Assembly (NCBI RefSeq): GCF_004770045.1
Contig: NZ_RQFO01000011.1
Coordinates: 62,001-126,000 of the forward strand
DNA length: 64,000 nucleotides
Direction of reading: 5' to 3'
From: Leptospira montravelensis
GTDB lineage: Bacteria; Spirochaetota; Leptospiria; Leptospirales; Leptospiraceae
Shown here: positions 20,419-30,547 of the stretch, piece by piece
Position numbering within the stretch: position 1 is the stretch's first letter
Layout: each line of letters starts with the position of its first letter
The notes under the pieces: model-generated
Databases searched by the model: none
Told to the model about the DNA's origin: nothing
What the model saw: the letters and a program-made list of their open reading frames with translations, nothing else
Position numbers and translations under genes: made by a program

Positions 20419-21503
20419 TGAAAAATTACCTCTTCAATTTTTTTTGCTGTTTCTTCCCATGTCCATTGTTTGGCGGGAAATTTGGGAGACCTTGATTTTT
20501 TGGGGCCAGACATCAGTTCAAAACTACGAGTCCAATCCTTTGTTTCTTTGGCAGGAACATAGAGATCACATTTGTCTGAGAGAATTTCTTTAAAAACAGG
20601 AATATCGGAAGCAACACAACGTTTGTCCTCTAACATTGCTTCCAGCAGTGGAAGACCAAAACCTTCATGTAGGGAAGGGAAGAAAAAGGCCTTACATTGT
20701 TTAAATGCTTCTGCCAGAGTTGCATCATCAGGATTTTCTATAAATTGAATTCCTAGGTTTTGGATTTTTGGATCTTTTAATTTTTGGTATAAAAAATCAC
20801 CTTCTTCTCCCCAACCTTTTCGTCCCATAATCAGAAGCGAGTTTTTGTCCTTTGGATATTTGGTTTTAAAATCTAAAAAAGCATCTACTAATCGATTGAT
20901 GTTTTTTCTTGGTTCTAAAGTACCTACTGTTAGAAAAAATTCTTTTGGAAAAGTAACTTTTGATTTTGGTAATTTCTGTTTGGAAACACCAGGATAAACT
21001 AATATACATTTTTTTTCACAATCTGGACGAAAGGTCGCGATTTCCCTTTTTGTATTCTTTGACAGACAAAAAATTTTATCTGCATTTTTTAAGGTGATAG
21101 GTGAAAGTAGTTTGTGTTGCCAAAAGTTCCACTTAGCCATAGTTTCCGGTGCGGAAATAAAATTAAGGTCATGATAATTCACATAACTTGGTATAGGAAG
21201 TTTTAGAATCGGTAACATCTGTATGGTGGCCCAAAAAACTTCTATTCCATCTTGTTTAAGACGTTTGGGTAAAACAAAATTCAAATAAATGGGGCCTGGA
21301 ATTTTTTTGGATTCTAAAACTACTTTTGTATTGGGTCCGAGTAGGTCTTGAAAGATCGGATGAATCGGTTTGTTTGTATAAAGAAAAAATTCTTTTTTTG
21401 AATATTTGGGTAAAATGACTTTGAGTACTTCGGCCAAATACCGAGAATTCCCAGTCATCCCGTAGGCCAGTGGCCTAACATCAATTCCGATTTTCTGTTT
21501 CAC
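20415..21503 (-). CDS. GT4-family glycosyltransferase
   Basis: 362 residues from a GTG start at 21503, which overlaps the upstream gene by 23 bp. GT-B fold enzyme: N-terminal KIGIDVRPLAYGMTGNSRY acceptor side, then FLTVGTLEPRKNINRLVDAF and FFFPSLHEGFGLPLLEAML, where the E(x7)E pattern (E and E in HEGFGLPLLEAM) binds the nucleotide sugar. Retaining cytoplasmic transferase that probably adds mannose or a related sugar in surface glycan synthesis; the exact sugar cannot be told. Confidence 0.9.
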   Translation of the reverse strand: MKQKIGIDVRPLAYGMTGNSRYLAEVLKVILPKYSKKEFFLYTNKPIHPIFQDLLGPNTKVVLESKKIPGPIYLNFVLPKRLKQDGIEVFWATIQMLPILKLPIPSYVNYHDLNFISAPETMAKWNFWQHKLLSPITLKNADKIFCLSKNTKREIATFRPDCEKKCILVYPGVSKQKLPKSKVTFPKEFFLTVGTLEPRKNINRLVDAFLDFKTKYPKDKNSLLIMGRKGWGEEGDFLYQKLKDPKIQNLGIQFIENPDDATLAEAFKQCKAFFFPSLHEGFGLPLLEAMLEDKRCVASDIPVFKEILSDKCDLYVPAKETKDWTRSFELMSGPKKSRSPKFPAKQWTWEETAKKIEEVIFQ

Positions 21504-22773
21504 TTAGTGTAAACCTTACAATATAAAAATACAAGAGACTGGTGGAATAAAATAAAATAGAAAACATAGATAATGCCGCTTCGATTTTTGAACCTACAAA
21601 GGTTCTATGCGAAAGAAGCGGTAAAGATAGAATTAAGAGAAGAATATAAATTTCCTTTTTGTCCTTAGAGGAACTAAGCACTTGGTTCAGGATAAAATAT
21701 ATAGGAACCAAACAAATGATAAAACTATGAATCCAACTAATTCCACTAAAAAGAGCAGAAATTAAAAACAATAGAGAAATGATTTCCCATTTTTTATTTT
21801 TCTTTCTCCAGAGTAATAAAAGAGGAATCCCAAACAGTATAATAAAAACAAGTTGGATGAATTTTAACATGGGAAGCGATAAAACTAAAAAAGGTAAACT
21901 GTAGGTGGGTTGGTTCATCATATCCGCACCTGGAACAAAATACTTAGCAAGGGTCGAACTTAGAGATTGGTTATTTTTCCAAGAACGAAGTAGAGGGTTA
22001 CTAAAAGCATTTCCTAAAATTTCAGTAATCCATTCGTTTGTCATCTGAATGGTATAGTCCCAATTGTAAAGAAGTGGAGTTGCATTCCAAACAAAGATTC
22101 CCAGTAGAAACCAAAAGATTCGTTTGTATTGCTTTTCATATATAAATACAAAAAGGAAAACGAGTGGGGTAATCTTTATGCTTGTCGCAAGGGCCAAGAT
22201 CATTCCACTTTGCCAATCCGATTTTGAGATAAGAGATACTAACACGAGTAAGATAAGCAGTAATCCTACTTGGTTATTTTGGATATGGCTTTCTAAAAAA
22301 CGAAAGTTGAAAAGGATTGTGGTGAGTAGAATTAAATAAGGAAATGAAGACTTTGGGTTGGTAATTTCTTTATTTTGGAAAATAAGATAAAGAATGGCTA
22401 ATAAAGAAATCCAACTTACGATTTCAAAGATAAGAGCTGCATTTGGTTCTGAGAGATAGGTAAAAGGGATGAGTAAAAAGGAAAATAGTGGCGGATAAAT
22501 ATAGGTTGCTGTTTCGTTTTGAAGCGCCGTTAATAGGTGAAAATTTTCAGGTAAGAATAGGTCTTCCATCTTTTTGACTTTGGACTGGAGTTCAAAGGCG
22601 GCATCAAACCGGTATAGGTTCTCACCTGTGGCCCAACGCTCTGCGGCATGGTAATAATCCAAAAAATCCGATTTTTGTTTGGATCTAGAAACGGATAGGA
22701 CAAGAAAAATCACAAGCAGAATGCTGAGTATCCATTTCCCACGTTTCTCTAGGGTTTCTAAAAAATTCCACAT
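21481..22773 (-). CDS. GT87-like (DUF2029) polyprenyl-phosphate mannosyltransferase-type membrane protein
   Basis: 430 residues from ATG 22773 (MWNFLETLEK), preceded by GGAG; an upstream start adds 17 residues but has no binding site. About ten hydrophobic segments. DFLDYYHAAERWATGENLY followed by ATYIYPPLFSFLLIPF is the typical first-loop pattern of DUF2029/GT87 GT-C mannosyltransferases. First gene of a seven-gene minus-strand operon running down to the MazG-like gene. The divergent queA start is 63 bp away. Confidence 0.8.
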   Translation of the reverse strand: MWNFLETLEKRGKWILSILLVIFLVLSVSRSKQKSDFLDYYHAAERWATGENLYRFDAAFELQSKVKKMEDLFLPENFHLLTALQNETATYIYPPLFSFLLIPFTYLSEPNAALIFEIVSWISLLAILYLIFQNKEITNPKSSFPYLILLTTILFNFRFLESHIQNNQVGLLLILLVLVSLISKSDWQSGMILALATSIKITPLVFLFVFIYEKQYKRIFWFLLGIFVWNATPLLYNWDYTIQMTNEWITEILGNAFSNPLLRSWKNNQSLSSTLAKYFVPGADMMNQPTYSLPFLVLSLPMLKFIQLVFIILFGIPLLLLWRKKNKKWEIISLLFLISALFSGISWIHSFIICLVPIYFILNQVLSSSKDKKEIYILLLILSLPLLSHRTFVGSKIEAALSMFSILFYSTSLLYFYIVRFTLSETENRN

Positions 22774-22836
22774 AGTTCTCCTACCATTCCCAATATTTCT
22801 GGTTAATTGACAAGGTTTTCCCAAGGCTATACAAAG

Positions 22837-23883
22837 ATGGATTTTTTACAGGAATTCGATTTTAACCTACCCGATGAACAAATTGCCAAATTTCCCTTAG
22901 AAAATCGAGATCAGTCTCGGCTTTTAGTGGTAAACATAGGGCAATCAAAGTTTTGGGAAGCACCATTGTTTCGAGACATTCAATCACTGGTTCGCCCCGG
23001 TGATGTTTTTGTTTATAATGAGACAAAAGTATCATCACGCCGAGTGTATTTACAAGTGGAATCTGGTCGCATCCATGAATCGATCTTTTTGGAATCGTTG
23101 GATCCATCTGAAAAAAGTTGGTTATGTATCTTAAAAAATAGGGCAAAATTAAAGTTAGGTGAGAAACTATTTCCCGTTGGTTTTAATGACTACCAGTTTT
23201 CTTATCAAGGTCCAAAAGAAGAACTTTCCATTTTATTTTCCGAAATTCCCATTTCTGATTCTGATTTTGGAATTTTTGGAAATATCCCAATTCCACCCTA
23301 TCTCAAACGTAATGTGACAGAAGAAGATAAAATCCGATACCAGACTATTTTTGCCAACCGTTCAGGATCTGTTGCAGCACCTACCGCCGGATTACATTTT
23401 ACAGAAGAATTAAAAGAGAACCTAAATAAGAAGGGTGCTGAATTTGTCCCTGTGGAATTGCAAATTGGTTATGGGACATTTCGTCCTCTGACTCCCGAAC
23501 AATGGGAATCAAAAACCTTACATAGGGAAAAGTATTTTGTTTCCGAGTCCACAGCATCAAAGTTAAACGGTGCAAGAAAGGAAGGTAGAAGGATCATTGC
23601 AGTGGGAACCACTACACTTCGCGTCTTAGAAACTGTATTTGATTCTCAATTAAAGAAATATAAGGTGGGATCAAGTCAAACTGACATCTTTTTGTCGCCA
23701 GGAGACAATATTCAATCCGTACAAGGCCTGATCACAAACTTTCACTTACCTAAATCCAGCTTATTGCTTTTAGTCAGTGCGTTTGCCAATACCCAACTTG
23801 TGTTGGATGCTTATCAGTATGCACTACAGAACGGGTTTCGTTTTTATTCATATGGCGATTCAATGTTCCTTTTCCAAAAATAG
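22837..23883 (+). CDS. queA: tRNA preQ1-34 S-adenosylmethionine ribosyltransferase-isomerase
   Basis: 348 residues from ATG 22837; N-terminal DFNLPDEQIAKFPLENRDQSRLL is the QueA signature. Other blocks: NYRK-type RPGDVFVYNETKV, RYQTIFANRSGSVAAPTAGLHFTEEL and IQSVQGLITNFHLPKSSLLLLVSAF. The enzyme transfers the ribosyl part of SAM to preQ1 at the tRNA wobble position, making epoxyqueuosine. Length agrees with E. coli QueA (356). Divergent from the glycan operon. Confidence 0.96.
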   Translation: MDFLQEFDFNLPDEQIAKFPLENRDQSRLLVVNIGQSKFWEAPLFRDIQSLVRPGDVFVYNETKVSSRRVYLQVESGRIHESIFLESLDPSEKSWLCILKNRAKLKLGEKLFPVGFNDYQFSYQGPKEELSILFSEIPISDSDFGIFGNIPIPPYLKRNVTEEDKIRYQTIFANRSGSVAAPTAGLHFTEELKENLNKKGAEFVPVELQIGYGTFRPLTPEQWESKTLHREKYFVSESTASKLNGARKEGRRIIAVGTTTLRVLETVFDSQLKKYKVGSSQTDIFLSPGDNIQSVQGLITNFHLPKSSLLLLVSAFANTQLVLDAYQYALQNGFRFYSYGDSMFLFQK

Positions 23884-23910
23884 ATTTACATTCATCCGAA
23901 TTTAGGAAAT

Positions 23911-24948
23911 ATGTTTCATAGTCTCTTTATGTACTCCCCGAAATCTTCGGTATTTGTTTCCTTATTCTCAGGCTTAGGTCTTCTGGGGGTTGTTTTTTTT
24001 GCACCCTTAAAAGACTCTGGTATCAGAGAAGCTGATGCGTCTAACTTACGTGAGTCGGACTATGTTTCCTCACGCCAAGTAAGATTGGGATATGAAACAA
24101 ATGTTGAGGAGAGCCGATCTTCCGAATATAAAAGTAATCTAAAGTTCCTTTCTACAAATCCTTTATCCAGGTCTAAAAAAGAAGGCCAAACCCCTTCGCA
24201 GTGGAATCCATTTGCAAACACGGGCTCAAAATTAGAATTTGATTTTTCTCCCCAGACAACTTTAGTTTGGGATGCGAAGTTAAGTGGAGAACCATCTCTT
24301 TCTCAACCTTCTCTTGTAGGTCCAGTGCATCCATCGGCAGCTCTTATTTTTCGACAAATTGAGGCCAATAAACGGTCATTATATGACCCTAGGCAATCGT
24401 ATGAATTTCAGGGAAGTTTTAATCCATCGCAATTTTTGAAAGTTCAAACTGCCGTTTACAATGTAAAAACAGAAAATCCTGTTACCGCCTATGGTGCAGA
24501 AGGTGGTAAGTTTTCTTTTTTTTTCGGTAGTGACAAAATCCAATTAAATGTAAAATATAATTATATAAATCCCAGGCCCGGCACTGTTCCTCATGGCCAA
24601 TTCGGATTTGGTTCTGCTCAGGACAATGCCTCTCTTGGTCTTATCTTCTTTTTAGGTTCGTCTAAAAGTTATTCACTCTACGTTGGAAATCAGATTTTCA
24701 ATGTCTTTAATGATCCGCTTTTACAAATTAAAGATCAAAATGGTAGGTCTCCAGAAACTTTCTCTGCCTCTTTTCGTGGGAAACATCCAGGAAAACTAAA
24801 AACCACTTTTTTTCTTAATTTTCAGAACCAATTTTATAAAGACGGTTTGCTAATTGGGGTTCCCGGTGGTTATATGTATGGGAATGGGTTTAATGGAAAA
24901 TCGTTTTATGAATATGTTACATCGCTTGGGATGGAACTTGCATTTTAA
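23911..24948 (+). CDS. Exported hypothetical protein, probable outer-membrane beta-barrel
   Basis: 345 residues; M7 is an alternative start. Hydrophobic N-terminus (VFVSLFSGLGLLGVVFFAP) serves as signal. The rest shows alternating strands with glycine and aromatic turns (GGKFSFFFGSDKIQLNVKYNYI, SLGLIFFLGSSKSYSLYVG) and ends in SLGMELAF with a terminal Phe, the pattern read by the barrel assembly machinery. No family recognised. The FlgO-like lipoprotein begins within its last codons, so both are cotranslated. Confidence 0.7.
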   Translation: MFHSLFMYSPKSSVFVSLFSGLGLLGVVFFAPLKDSGIREADASNLRESDYVSSRQVRLGYETNVEESRSSEYKSNLKFLSTNPLSRSKKEGQTPSQWNPFANTGSKLEFDFSPQTTLVWDAKLSGEPSLSQPSLVGPVHPSAALIFRQIEANKRSLYDPRQSYEFQGSFNPSQFLKVQTAVYNVKTENPVTAYGAEGGKFSFFFGSDKIQLNVKYNYINPRPGTVPHGQFGFGSAQDNASLGLIFFLGSSKSYSLYVGNQIFNVFNDPLLQIKDQNGRSPETFSASFRGKHPGKLKTTFFLNFQNQFYKDGLLIGVPGGYMYGNGFNGKSFYEYVTSLGMELAF

Positions 24949-25438
24949 AATTTTATTTTTTGTTTTTATATTGCTTGGCGTTAGCGCTTGTTATTTGGGA
25001 GAGGAGAGGGAATCTAAACCTCAGAAAAAAACCGTTCCCCCTTTGGAACAACTGGCAGTTTCACTTTCAGAGAAAGGGTTTTACTTCCAACCACAAAGAC
25101 TTGTTGTTTTAACTTTTTTAGACCAGGAAGGCAAAAAAAGCCCCTATGGTGAAATCCTTGCAGAGAAACTAACCACAGAACTTGTAAAAAAAGACAGATT
25201 CCAAATCTTAGACCGTTTGGCCAACCAAAAGGTTTTAAAAGAAGCCGGTCTAGGTCTTGATTCTCCTACCGACACCGCCACCTTGCGCAAAATAGGCGAT
25301 GTTTTGAAACTGGACGTTATCATCACAGGAATTGTGACTCCATACCAAGACGGAGTTTTTGTCAATACGAGGCTTATCGAAATTCAATCTGGACTTATCC
25401 TCAAAGCGGATGAAGTTTATGTCCGTATTGACGGTTAA
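24938..25438 (+). CDS. FlgO-like lipoprotein
   Basis: About 166 residues from a TTG at 24938, where GGATGGA lies just upstream and the lipobox (LLGVSAC) falls at a normal distance; an ATG at 24914 is an alternative. After the lipobox, residues resemble the FlgO/CsgG-type fold: QRLVVLTFLDQEGKKSPYGEILAEKLTTELV, RFQILDRLANQKVLKEAGL and LDVIITGIVTPYQDGVFVNTRLIEIQSGLIL. FlgO in Vibrio is an outer-membrane lipoprotein of the flagellum; here no flagellar gene is close, so the role is open. Confidence 0.75.
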   Translation: MHFKILFFVFILLGVSACYLGEERESKPQKKTVPPLEQLAVSLSEKGFYFQPQRLVVLTFLDQEGKKSPYGEILAEKLTTELVKKDRFQILDRLANQKVLKEAGLGLDSPTDTATLRKIGDVLKLDVIITGIVTPYQDGVFVNTRLIEIQSGLILKADEVYVRIDG

Positions 25439-25549
25439 AAAAGAAACTGGTTCTCACTATGGAGCCAAATTTACTGATTTTAGCACTCGTAGTTTAATTT
25501 TCGATTGATTCCCTTTTTTCCTGCGGTCTGATAGGTATAAGAGGTTCAG

Positions 25550-27805
25550 ATGGCATTTGATATAGAAATGATTGCGGCACGTTATTCCAAAATGGAAGCG
25601 GCCATCGCACAAGCCAGGAAGGTAGTGGGTCGACCCCTCACACTTACAGAAAAGATTTTATACAACCACCTTTGGGATGGAAATCCAACAAAGAGTTTTG
25701 GTCGCGGTGTCGACTACGTTGACTTTGCACCAGACCGTGTGGCAATGCAAGATGCAACAGCGCAAATGGCGCTTCTCCAATTTATGCAAGCTGGTCGTAA
25801 AAAAGTAGCGGTTCCCTCCACCGTTCACTGTGACCACTTAATCACGGCAAAAGACGAATCCGGTGTGGATCTTGGAATTGCTGTCAAAGAAAACAAAGAA
25901 GTTTATGATTTTTTATCCTCCGTTTCTAATAAATATGGAATCGGTTTTTGGAAACCAGGTGCAGGTATTATCCACCAAGTAGTATTAGAAAATTATGCCT
26001 TCCCAGGTGGAATGATGATCGGAACTGATTCTCATACAGTGAATGCTGGGGGACTTGGAATGGTTGCCATTGGTGTTGGTGGAGCTGACGCTTGTGATGT
26101 GATGGCCGGCCTTGCTTGGGAACTCAAATGGCCAAAAGCAATCGGTGTCAAACTTACTGGAAAGTTAAATGGTTGGACATCCGCAAAAGATGTAATCTTA
26201 AAAGTGGCAGGTATCCTCACTGTGAAAGGGGGAACTGGTGCGATTGTAGAATACTTTGGTCCAGGTGCCGAAGCCCTCTCTTGTACGGGTAAAGGTACAA
26301 TCTGTAACATGGGAGCAGAAATTGGAGCAACCACTTCTACTTTCGGTTATGATGAATCAATGGAACGTTACTTGAGATCCACTAACAGAAGTGATGTGGC
26401 AGACCTTGCTAACAAATACAAAGCTCACTTAACTGCTGACCCAGAAGTGTATGCCGATCCTTCCAAATACTTTGACCAAGTGATTGAAATTGATCTTAAT
26501 ACATTAGAACCTTATGTAAACGGTCCATTCACGCCTGACCTTGCCACTCCTATTTCCAAAATGAAAGAAGAGGCGGCAAAAAATGGTTGGCCACTCAAAG
26601 TAGAAGTAGGTCTTATCGGATCTTGCACTAACTCTTCTTATGAAGATATCTCGAGAGCCGCATCTCTTGCCAAACAAGTAGCTGCCAAAGGTTTAAAAAC
26701 CAAAGCAGAATTTACAATCACTCCTGGATCAGAACTAGTTCGGTACACCATCCAAAGAGATGGTTTTATCGATTCCTTCCATAAAATTGGAGCGAAAGTT
26801 TTCTCTAATGCTTGTGGACCTTGTATTGGAATGTGGTCTCGCGTGGGTGCAGAAAAAAAGGAAAAGAACACCATTGTTCACTCCTTCAATCGTAACTTCC
26901 AAGCCCGCCAAGATGGAAACCCAAACACTTATGCTTTTGTGGCTTCCCCAGAAATCACAACGGCACTTGCCATCGCTGGGGACTTAGGTTTTAATCCACT
27001 CACTGACACTTTAACTAACGAAAAAGGGGAACAAGTAAAATTGGACCCACCTACCGGGGAAGAACTTCCTAACAAAGGTTTTGCGGTAGAGGATGCAGGT
27101 TTTGTGGCTCCGGCGGCAGATGGTTCAGGAGTGCAAGTCATTGTGGATCCAACATCCACAAGATTACAACTTCTTGCTCCATTCAAAGCGTGGGAAGGCA
27201 CAGATCTCAAAGGTCTAAAACTACTCATCAAAGCCAAAGGAAAATGTACAACAGACCATATTTCGATGGCGGGTCCTTGGCTTAAGTTTCGTGGTCACTT
27301 GGATAATATTTCCAATAACCTTCTCATTGGTGCTACTAACATCTTTAATGGCAAAACTAATGAAGTAAAAAACCAACTGAACGGAAACTACGAACCGGTT
27401 CCGCAAACCCAAAGAGCTTACAAAGCACAAGGGATTGGATCTATTGTGGTTGGGGATGAAAACTACGGCGAAGGTTCTTCACGGGAACATGCGGCAATGG
27501 AACCAAGACATTTAGGTGTTAGAGCCGTTCTCGTAAAATCCTTTGCTAGGATTCACGAAACTAACTTGAAAAAACAAGGGATGTTAGCACTTACCTTTGC
27601 AAACAAAGAAGACTACGATAAAATCCAAGAAGATGATGTGATTGATATAGTAGGACTCACAAGTTTTGCCGAAGGAAAACCGCTTACACTTGTTCTTAAT
27701 CATAAGGATGGGAAAAAGGATGAAATTTCTGTGAACCATACTTACAATGCGCAACAAATCGAATGGTTCAAAGCAGGTGCTGCTTTGAATTTGATGAAAG
27801 CGTAA
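25550..27805 (+). CDS. acn: Aconitate hydratase, mitochondrial type
   Basis: 751 residues; isomerises citrate and isocitrate in the TCA cycle. The 4Fe-4S cysteines are C359 ([10 protein letters not shown]) and C422 and C425 ([10 protein letters not shown]). STVHCDHL and [15 protein letters not shown] lie in domain 1, and [19 protein letters not shown] with the active-site arginine and serine in domain 4. Length and sequence fit the mitochondrial aconitase subgroup found in spirochetes and Bacteroidetes rather than AcnA (about 890) or AcnB (about 865). Ribosome site AGAGG precedes the ATG. A good terminator follows (27834-27863). Confidence 0.96.
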   Translation: MAFDIEMIAARYSKMEAAIAQARKVVGRPLTLTEKILYNHLWDGNPTKSFGRGVDYVDFAPDRVAMQDATAQMALLQFMQAGRKKVAVPSTVHCDHLITAKDESGVDLGIAVKENKEVYDFLSSVSNKYGIGFWKPGAGIIHQVVLENYAFPGGMMIGTDSHTVNAGGLGMVAIGVGGADACDVMAGLAWELKWPKAIGVKLTGKLNGWTSAKDVILKVAGILTVKGGTGAIVEYFGPGAEALSCTGKGTICNMGAEIGATTSTFGYDESMERYLRSTNRSDVADLANKYKAHLTADPEVYADPSKYFDQVIEIDLNTLEPYVNGPFTPDLATPISKMKEEAAKNGWPLKVEVGLIGSCTNSSYEDISRAASLAKQVAAKGLKTKAEFTITPGSELVRYTIQRDGFIDSFHKIGAKVFSNACGPCIGMWSRVGAEKKEKNTIVHSFNRNFQARQDGNPNTYAFVASPEITTALAIAGDLGFNPLTDTLTNEKGEQVKLDPPTGEELPNKGFAVEDAGFVAPAADGSGVQVIVDPTSTRLQLLAPFKAWEGTDLKGLKLLIKAKGKCTTDHISMAGPWLKFRGHLDNISNNLLIGATNIFNGKTNEVKNQLNGNYEPVPQTQRAYKAQGIGSIVVGDENYGEGSSREHAAMEPRHLGVRAVLVKSFARIHETNLKKQGMLALTFANKEDYDKIQEDDVIDIVGLTSFAEGKPLTLVLNHKDGKKDEISVNHTYNAQQIEWFKAGAALNLMKA

Positions 27806-27833
27806 GTAAAAACCAAAGAACAAAACCTAACAG

Positions 27834-27863
27834 TCGCCAGGTCCAGTTGATCTGGCGATTTTT
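27834..27863 (+). terminator. Rho-independent terminator after aconitase
   Basis: Stem TCGCCAG/CTGGCGA of 7 bp with an 11-base loop, followed by a run of five T residues. It lies 28 bp after the aconitase stop and 11 bp before the next gene, so the downstream gene is probably transcribed separately or by read-through. Confidence 0.85.
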
Positions 27864-27874
27864 CCTTCTCCTGT

Positions 27875-29026
27875 ATGCCAAAACAAAAATCCAAACCGAA
27901 TGCCACCCATGAGGAAACCCTAATCTGGACGGGTGTTTCGTCCAACCAAACCAAGGCTCAGAAAGAGTTTAACGATGCTCTGCGTAAACATAAGGAAACC
28001 TTAGAACGTTCAAAAGAAATTGAACCTTTATTTCGACTAGTCAATGAAACTTATTTGAATGATGTTTTGCCGGAGTTGGAAAAACAGAAAAAGTTAGAGA
28101 AGGAACGATTTGCCCTTATGTGTTCCATTCTCCTAGAAGAAAAACTTTCCTTTGGAAAAATGCAAAGAGAATTCCTTCGCCGTTACCTTTTGGAAATGTG
28201 TAACGATTCCATGATGGATGACACAAATTTTTATGGGCCACTGCGTGATCAGTTAGAAACCAAATTTGAAAAGATGGAGAGGCTACGGTATAAAAATCAA
28301 ATGGAAGCCAGGATAAAAAATACCTTTGGCATTGACATTGATTTGGATGACATGAATCGTACTGGGTTTGATTCAGAAGAGGAAAGAGAGTCGCACGAAG
28401 AAAAGTATAGAGAGTTTCGCGAAAAATATGAAGAATACCGATCGGAATATTTTAGAGGAAGAGATTCCAATTCAAATCACCGCAAAAAAACAAAAACGCA
28501 AAACCAAAAAGAAAAAAAACAATTAGAAGCAGAACAATTGCTTAGCACAGACATCAACACCTTATTCAAAAATTTAGCTAAACTCATCCATCCTGACAAA
28601 GAACAAGATCCTGTATTAAGGGAACGTAAATCTAAACTTATGACCAAACTTTCTAGTGCAAGAGATACAATGAATATTGCAGAAATTTTAGAAATTAAGT
28701 TACAGGTAGATGAACTATTACCAAACCAACAAACTAATGTATCATTTCACGATACTTCCATCAAACGATTTGTTGGTATCATCAAATCAAAAATACGCGA
28801 ATTAGAAGATTCTATCAAACAGAGATTTTTTTCTCATCCACTTATGGCTGATTTTTCTGAAAAAAAGATCAGTAAGGAATCGTTGGATAAATATCTAAAA
28901 CGAGTTAAACTAGACAATCAAATGGTGACGAAGGCCTATGAAAAGGAAGTAACCCAACTGACTTTGGAACCAAAATACATTAAAGAAATGATCAAAGAAT
29001 TACAAAGTCTTGGGGTTCAATTTTAG
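27875..29026 (+). CDS. J-domain-like coiled-coil protein
   Basis: 383 residues, hydrophilic, mostly helical and highly charged. At about residues 230-275 NTLFKNLAKLIHPDKEQDP is followed by a helix RERKSKLMTKLSSARDTM, which resembles helix II, the HPD loop and helix III of a DnaJ J-domain. The HPD tripeptide is intact, so interaction with a DnaK-type chaperone is possible. No zinc finger or DnaJ C-terminal domain is seen. The rest is unrecognised. The methyltransferase gene overlaps by 1 bp (TAGTG). Confidence 0.7.
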   Translation: MPKQKSKPNATHEETLIWTGVSSNQTKAQKEFNDALRKHKETLERSKEIEPLFRLVNETYLNDVLPELEKQKKLEKERFALMCSILLEEKLSFGKMQREFLRRYLLEMCNDSMMDDTNFYGPLRDQLETKFEKMERLRYKNQMEARIKNTFGIDIDLDDMNRTGFDSEEERESHEEKYREFREKYEEYRSEYFRGRDSNSNHRKKTKTQNQKEKKQLEAEQLLSTDINTLFKNLAKLIHPDKEQDPVLRERKSKLMTKLSSARDTMNIAEILEIKLQVDELLPNQQTNVSFHDTSIKRFVGIIKSKIRELEDSIKQRFFSHPLMADFSEKKISKESLDKYLKRVKLDNQMVTKAYEKEVTQLTLEPKYIKEMIKELQSLGVQF

Positions 29027-29703
29027 TGAAAGGATTCTTAAATAAAAAAAGTTTTGGCTTCGGTAAAAATGGCAAAAAGTTTGATGACTCGTATTGGTCG
29101 GATATCTACGGCAATGGTTTGGATGTAGATGGTTCTTATAATGCAAAACAACATGCGGAATATTTAAAAGCGCTCTTTCAATTAATGGAAATCCCTGTTT
29201 ACAAAATGGCCGATTTTGGATTTGGAAAAGCCATTTTACTGCGAGAGATGGTAAAAACATTTTCTCCCGTAAAAGTATATGCAGTGGATGCATCCAAAGA
29301 AGCTTACGAAGATCTAAAGAAAAAAGACTGGGTCAAAAAATCTGATAAGTATCATATTTATCACGAATCTCTAGAGACACTCAAACTCCCCAAATTGGAA
29401 AAAGAACCAGTGGAACTTGGGATTTGCAATTCAGTGATTCAGTATTTGCCAGATTCGATGATTCCCGGTGTTTTGGAAAAAATGGCAAAGTATTGTAATT
29501 ATTTGTATTTTACAGTACCAACTAACGAGGATTATTTGGCTATGAAAGAAGAAATGAATTTCATGGATCCTTATGCATTTTCTAGGTCCAAAAAAAAATA
29601 TAGAAAATGGATTTCTCGGGATTTTGAAATCGTAGGTTATAATCTTTTGCAAAGTAAATGGCTTGGTGAAAAAGGTTTTAAAGAAGATTTTTTTCGAATT
29701 TAA
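29026..29703 (+). CDS. Class I SAM-dependent methyltransferase
   Basis: 225 residues from a GTG that overlaps the previous stop codon. Motif I region MADFGFGKAILLREM and the acidic strand-2 residue in KVYAVDAS fit a Rossmann-like SAM site; LGICNSVIQYLPDSMIPGVLEKM matches motifs IV-V. The glycine-rich loop (DFGFGKA) is a variant of DxGxGxG. Target unknown. Its tight coupling to the J-domain-like gene suggests they act together or on the same protein. Confidence 0.8.
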   Translation: MKGFLNKKSFGFGKNGKKFDDSYWSDIYGNGLDVDGSYNAKQHAEYLKALFQLMEIPVYKMADFGFGKAILLREMVKTFSPVKVYAVDASKEAYEDLKKKDWVKKSDKYHIYHESLETLKLPKLEKEPVELGICNSVIQYLPDSMIPGVLEKMAKYCNYLYFTVPTNEDYLAMKEEMNFMDPYAFSRSKKKYRKWISRDFEIVGYNLLQSKWLGEKGFKEDFFRI

Positions 29704-29779
29704 TCGCCAATTTCAGTTCGCTTATCCAAATGAATGTTTGGAATCAATGAATACAAGCCTTCTTTTTTAGTGTCTATCT

Positions 29780-30442
29780 ATGTTTGATTTATCCTTATAT
29801 TTTTCCATAAAGTTTGTAGTATTCACTTTTTTCGGGAATCCGATTAGTTTTGTCGAACTCCTCGGCACAAGCACGGGACTTCTTTGTGTTTACTTAGCTT
29901 CTAGAAATCATATCCTTACTTGGCCTTTTGGGATTTTGACATCTATTTGTTTTTTCTTTCTATTTTTTCAAATCCAACTTTATTCCGATATGTTCTTACA
30001 AATTTATTTTTTTGGATCTAGTGTGTATGGTTGGATCGTTTGGCGTAAAAGAACGGGTGCTTATATAAAAATCCAATCTTTAGGCAGATCAAAAAACTTG
30101 GTTCTTGTTTTTGTGATTTTTTTTGGAACTTATATTTTGGGAGCAATCACAAGTAGATTACCAATTTGGTTACCAAACATATTTACAAGACCGCCTGAGT
30201 TTTTGTATTGGGATGCATTTACTACAGTGGCAAGTATCATTGCTAATTTTTTACTGGCTCAAAGAAAGTTGGAGTCATGGTTTTTATGGGTGTTTGTGGA
30301 TGTAGTTTGTATCACCATTTATTCCTTAAAGGAAATTCCCTTTGTGACATTGGAATACATTGTGTTTTTACTCATCGCATTTTATGGATGTTACCATTGG
30401 TATCAGGAATATAAACTAAATCCTCCTTCCATTGAAGGATAA
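29780..30442 (+). CDS. pnuC: Nicotinamide riboside transporter
   Basis: 220 residues with about seven hydrophobic segments. NPISFVELLGTSTGLLCVYLASRNHILTWPFG and LYSDMFLQIYFFGSSVYGWIVWRKR are characteristic of PnuC (WPFG, W in GW xx W). The C-terminal part keeps YWDAFTTVASIIANFLLAQRKLESW. It brings nicotinamide riboside into the cell by facilitated diffusion, trapped by kinases. No NadR or ribosylnicotinamide kinase is adjacent and no riboswitch was recognised upstream. Confidence 0.94.
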   Translation: MFDLSLYFSIKFVVFTFFGNPISFVELLGTSTGLLCVYLASRNHILTWPFGILTSICFFFLFFQIQLYSDMFLQIYFFGSSVYGWIVWRKRTGAYIKIQSLGRSKNLVLVFVIFFGTYILGAITSRLPIWLPNIFTRPPEFLYWDAFTTVASIIANFLLAQRKLESWFLWVFVDVVCITIYSLKEIPFVTLEYIVFLLIAFYGCYHWYQEYKLNPPSIEG

Positions 30443-30505
30443 CTTGAAAAATATGCAAAGAACTAAAGGAATTTGTATATTTGGACCGACTTCATTATAC
30501 TGAAA

Positions 30506-30541
30506 GTTGATCCAAAATTGTTTTATGGAAATGGTTTGGAT
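30506..30541. terminator. Inverted repeat between convergent genes, possible bidirectional terminator
   Basis: A perfect 9-bp inverted repeat TGATCCAAA/TTTGGATCA with an 18-base loop lies between pnuC and the convergent DoxX-like gene, 7 bp beyond the stop of the latter. No clear T-run flanks it, so termination is only a suggestion from position. Confidence 0.4.
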
Positions 30542-30547
30542 CACAGG

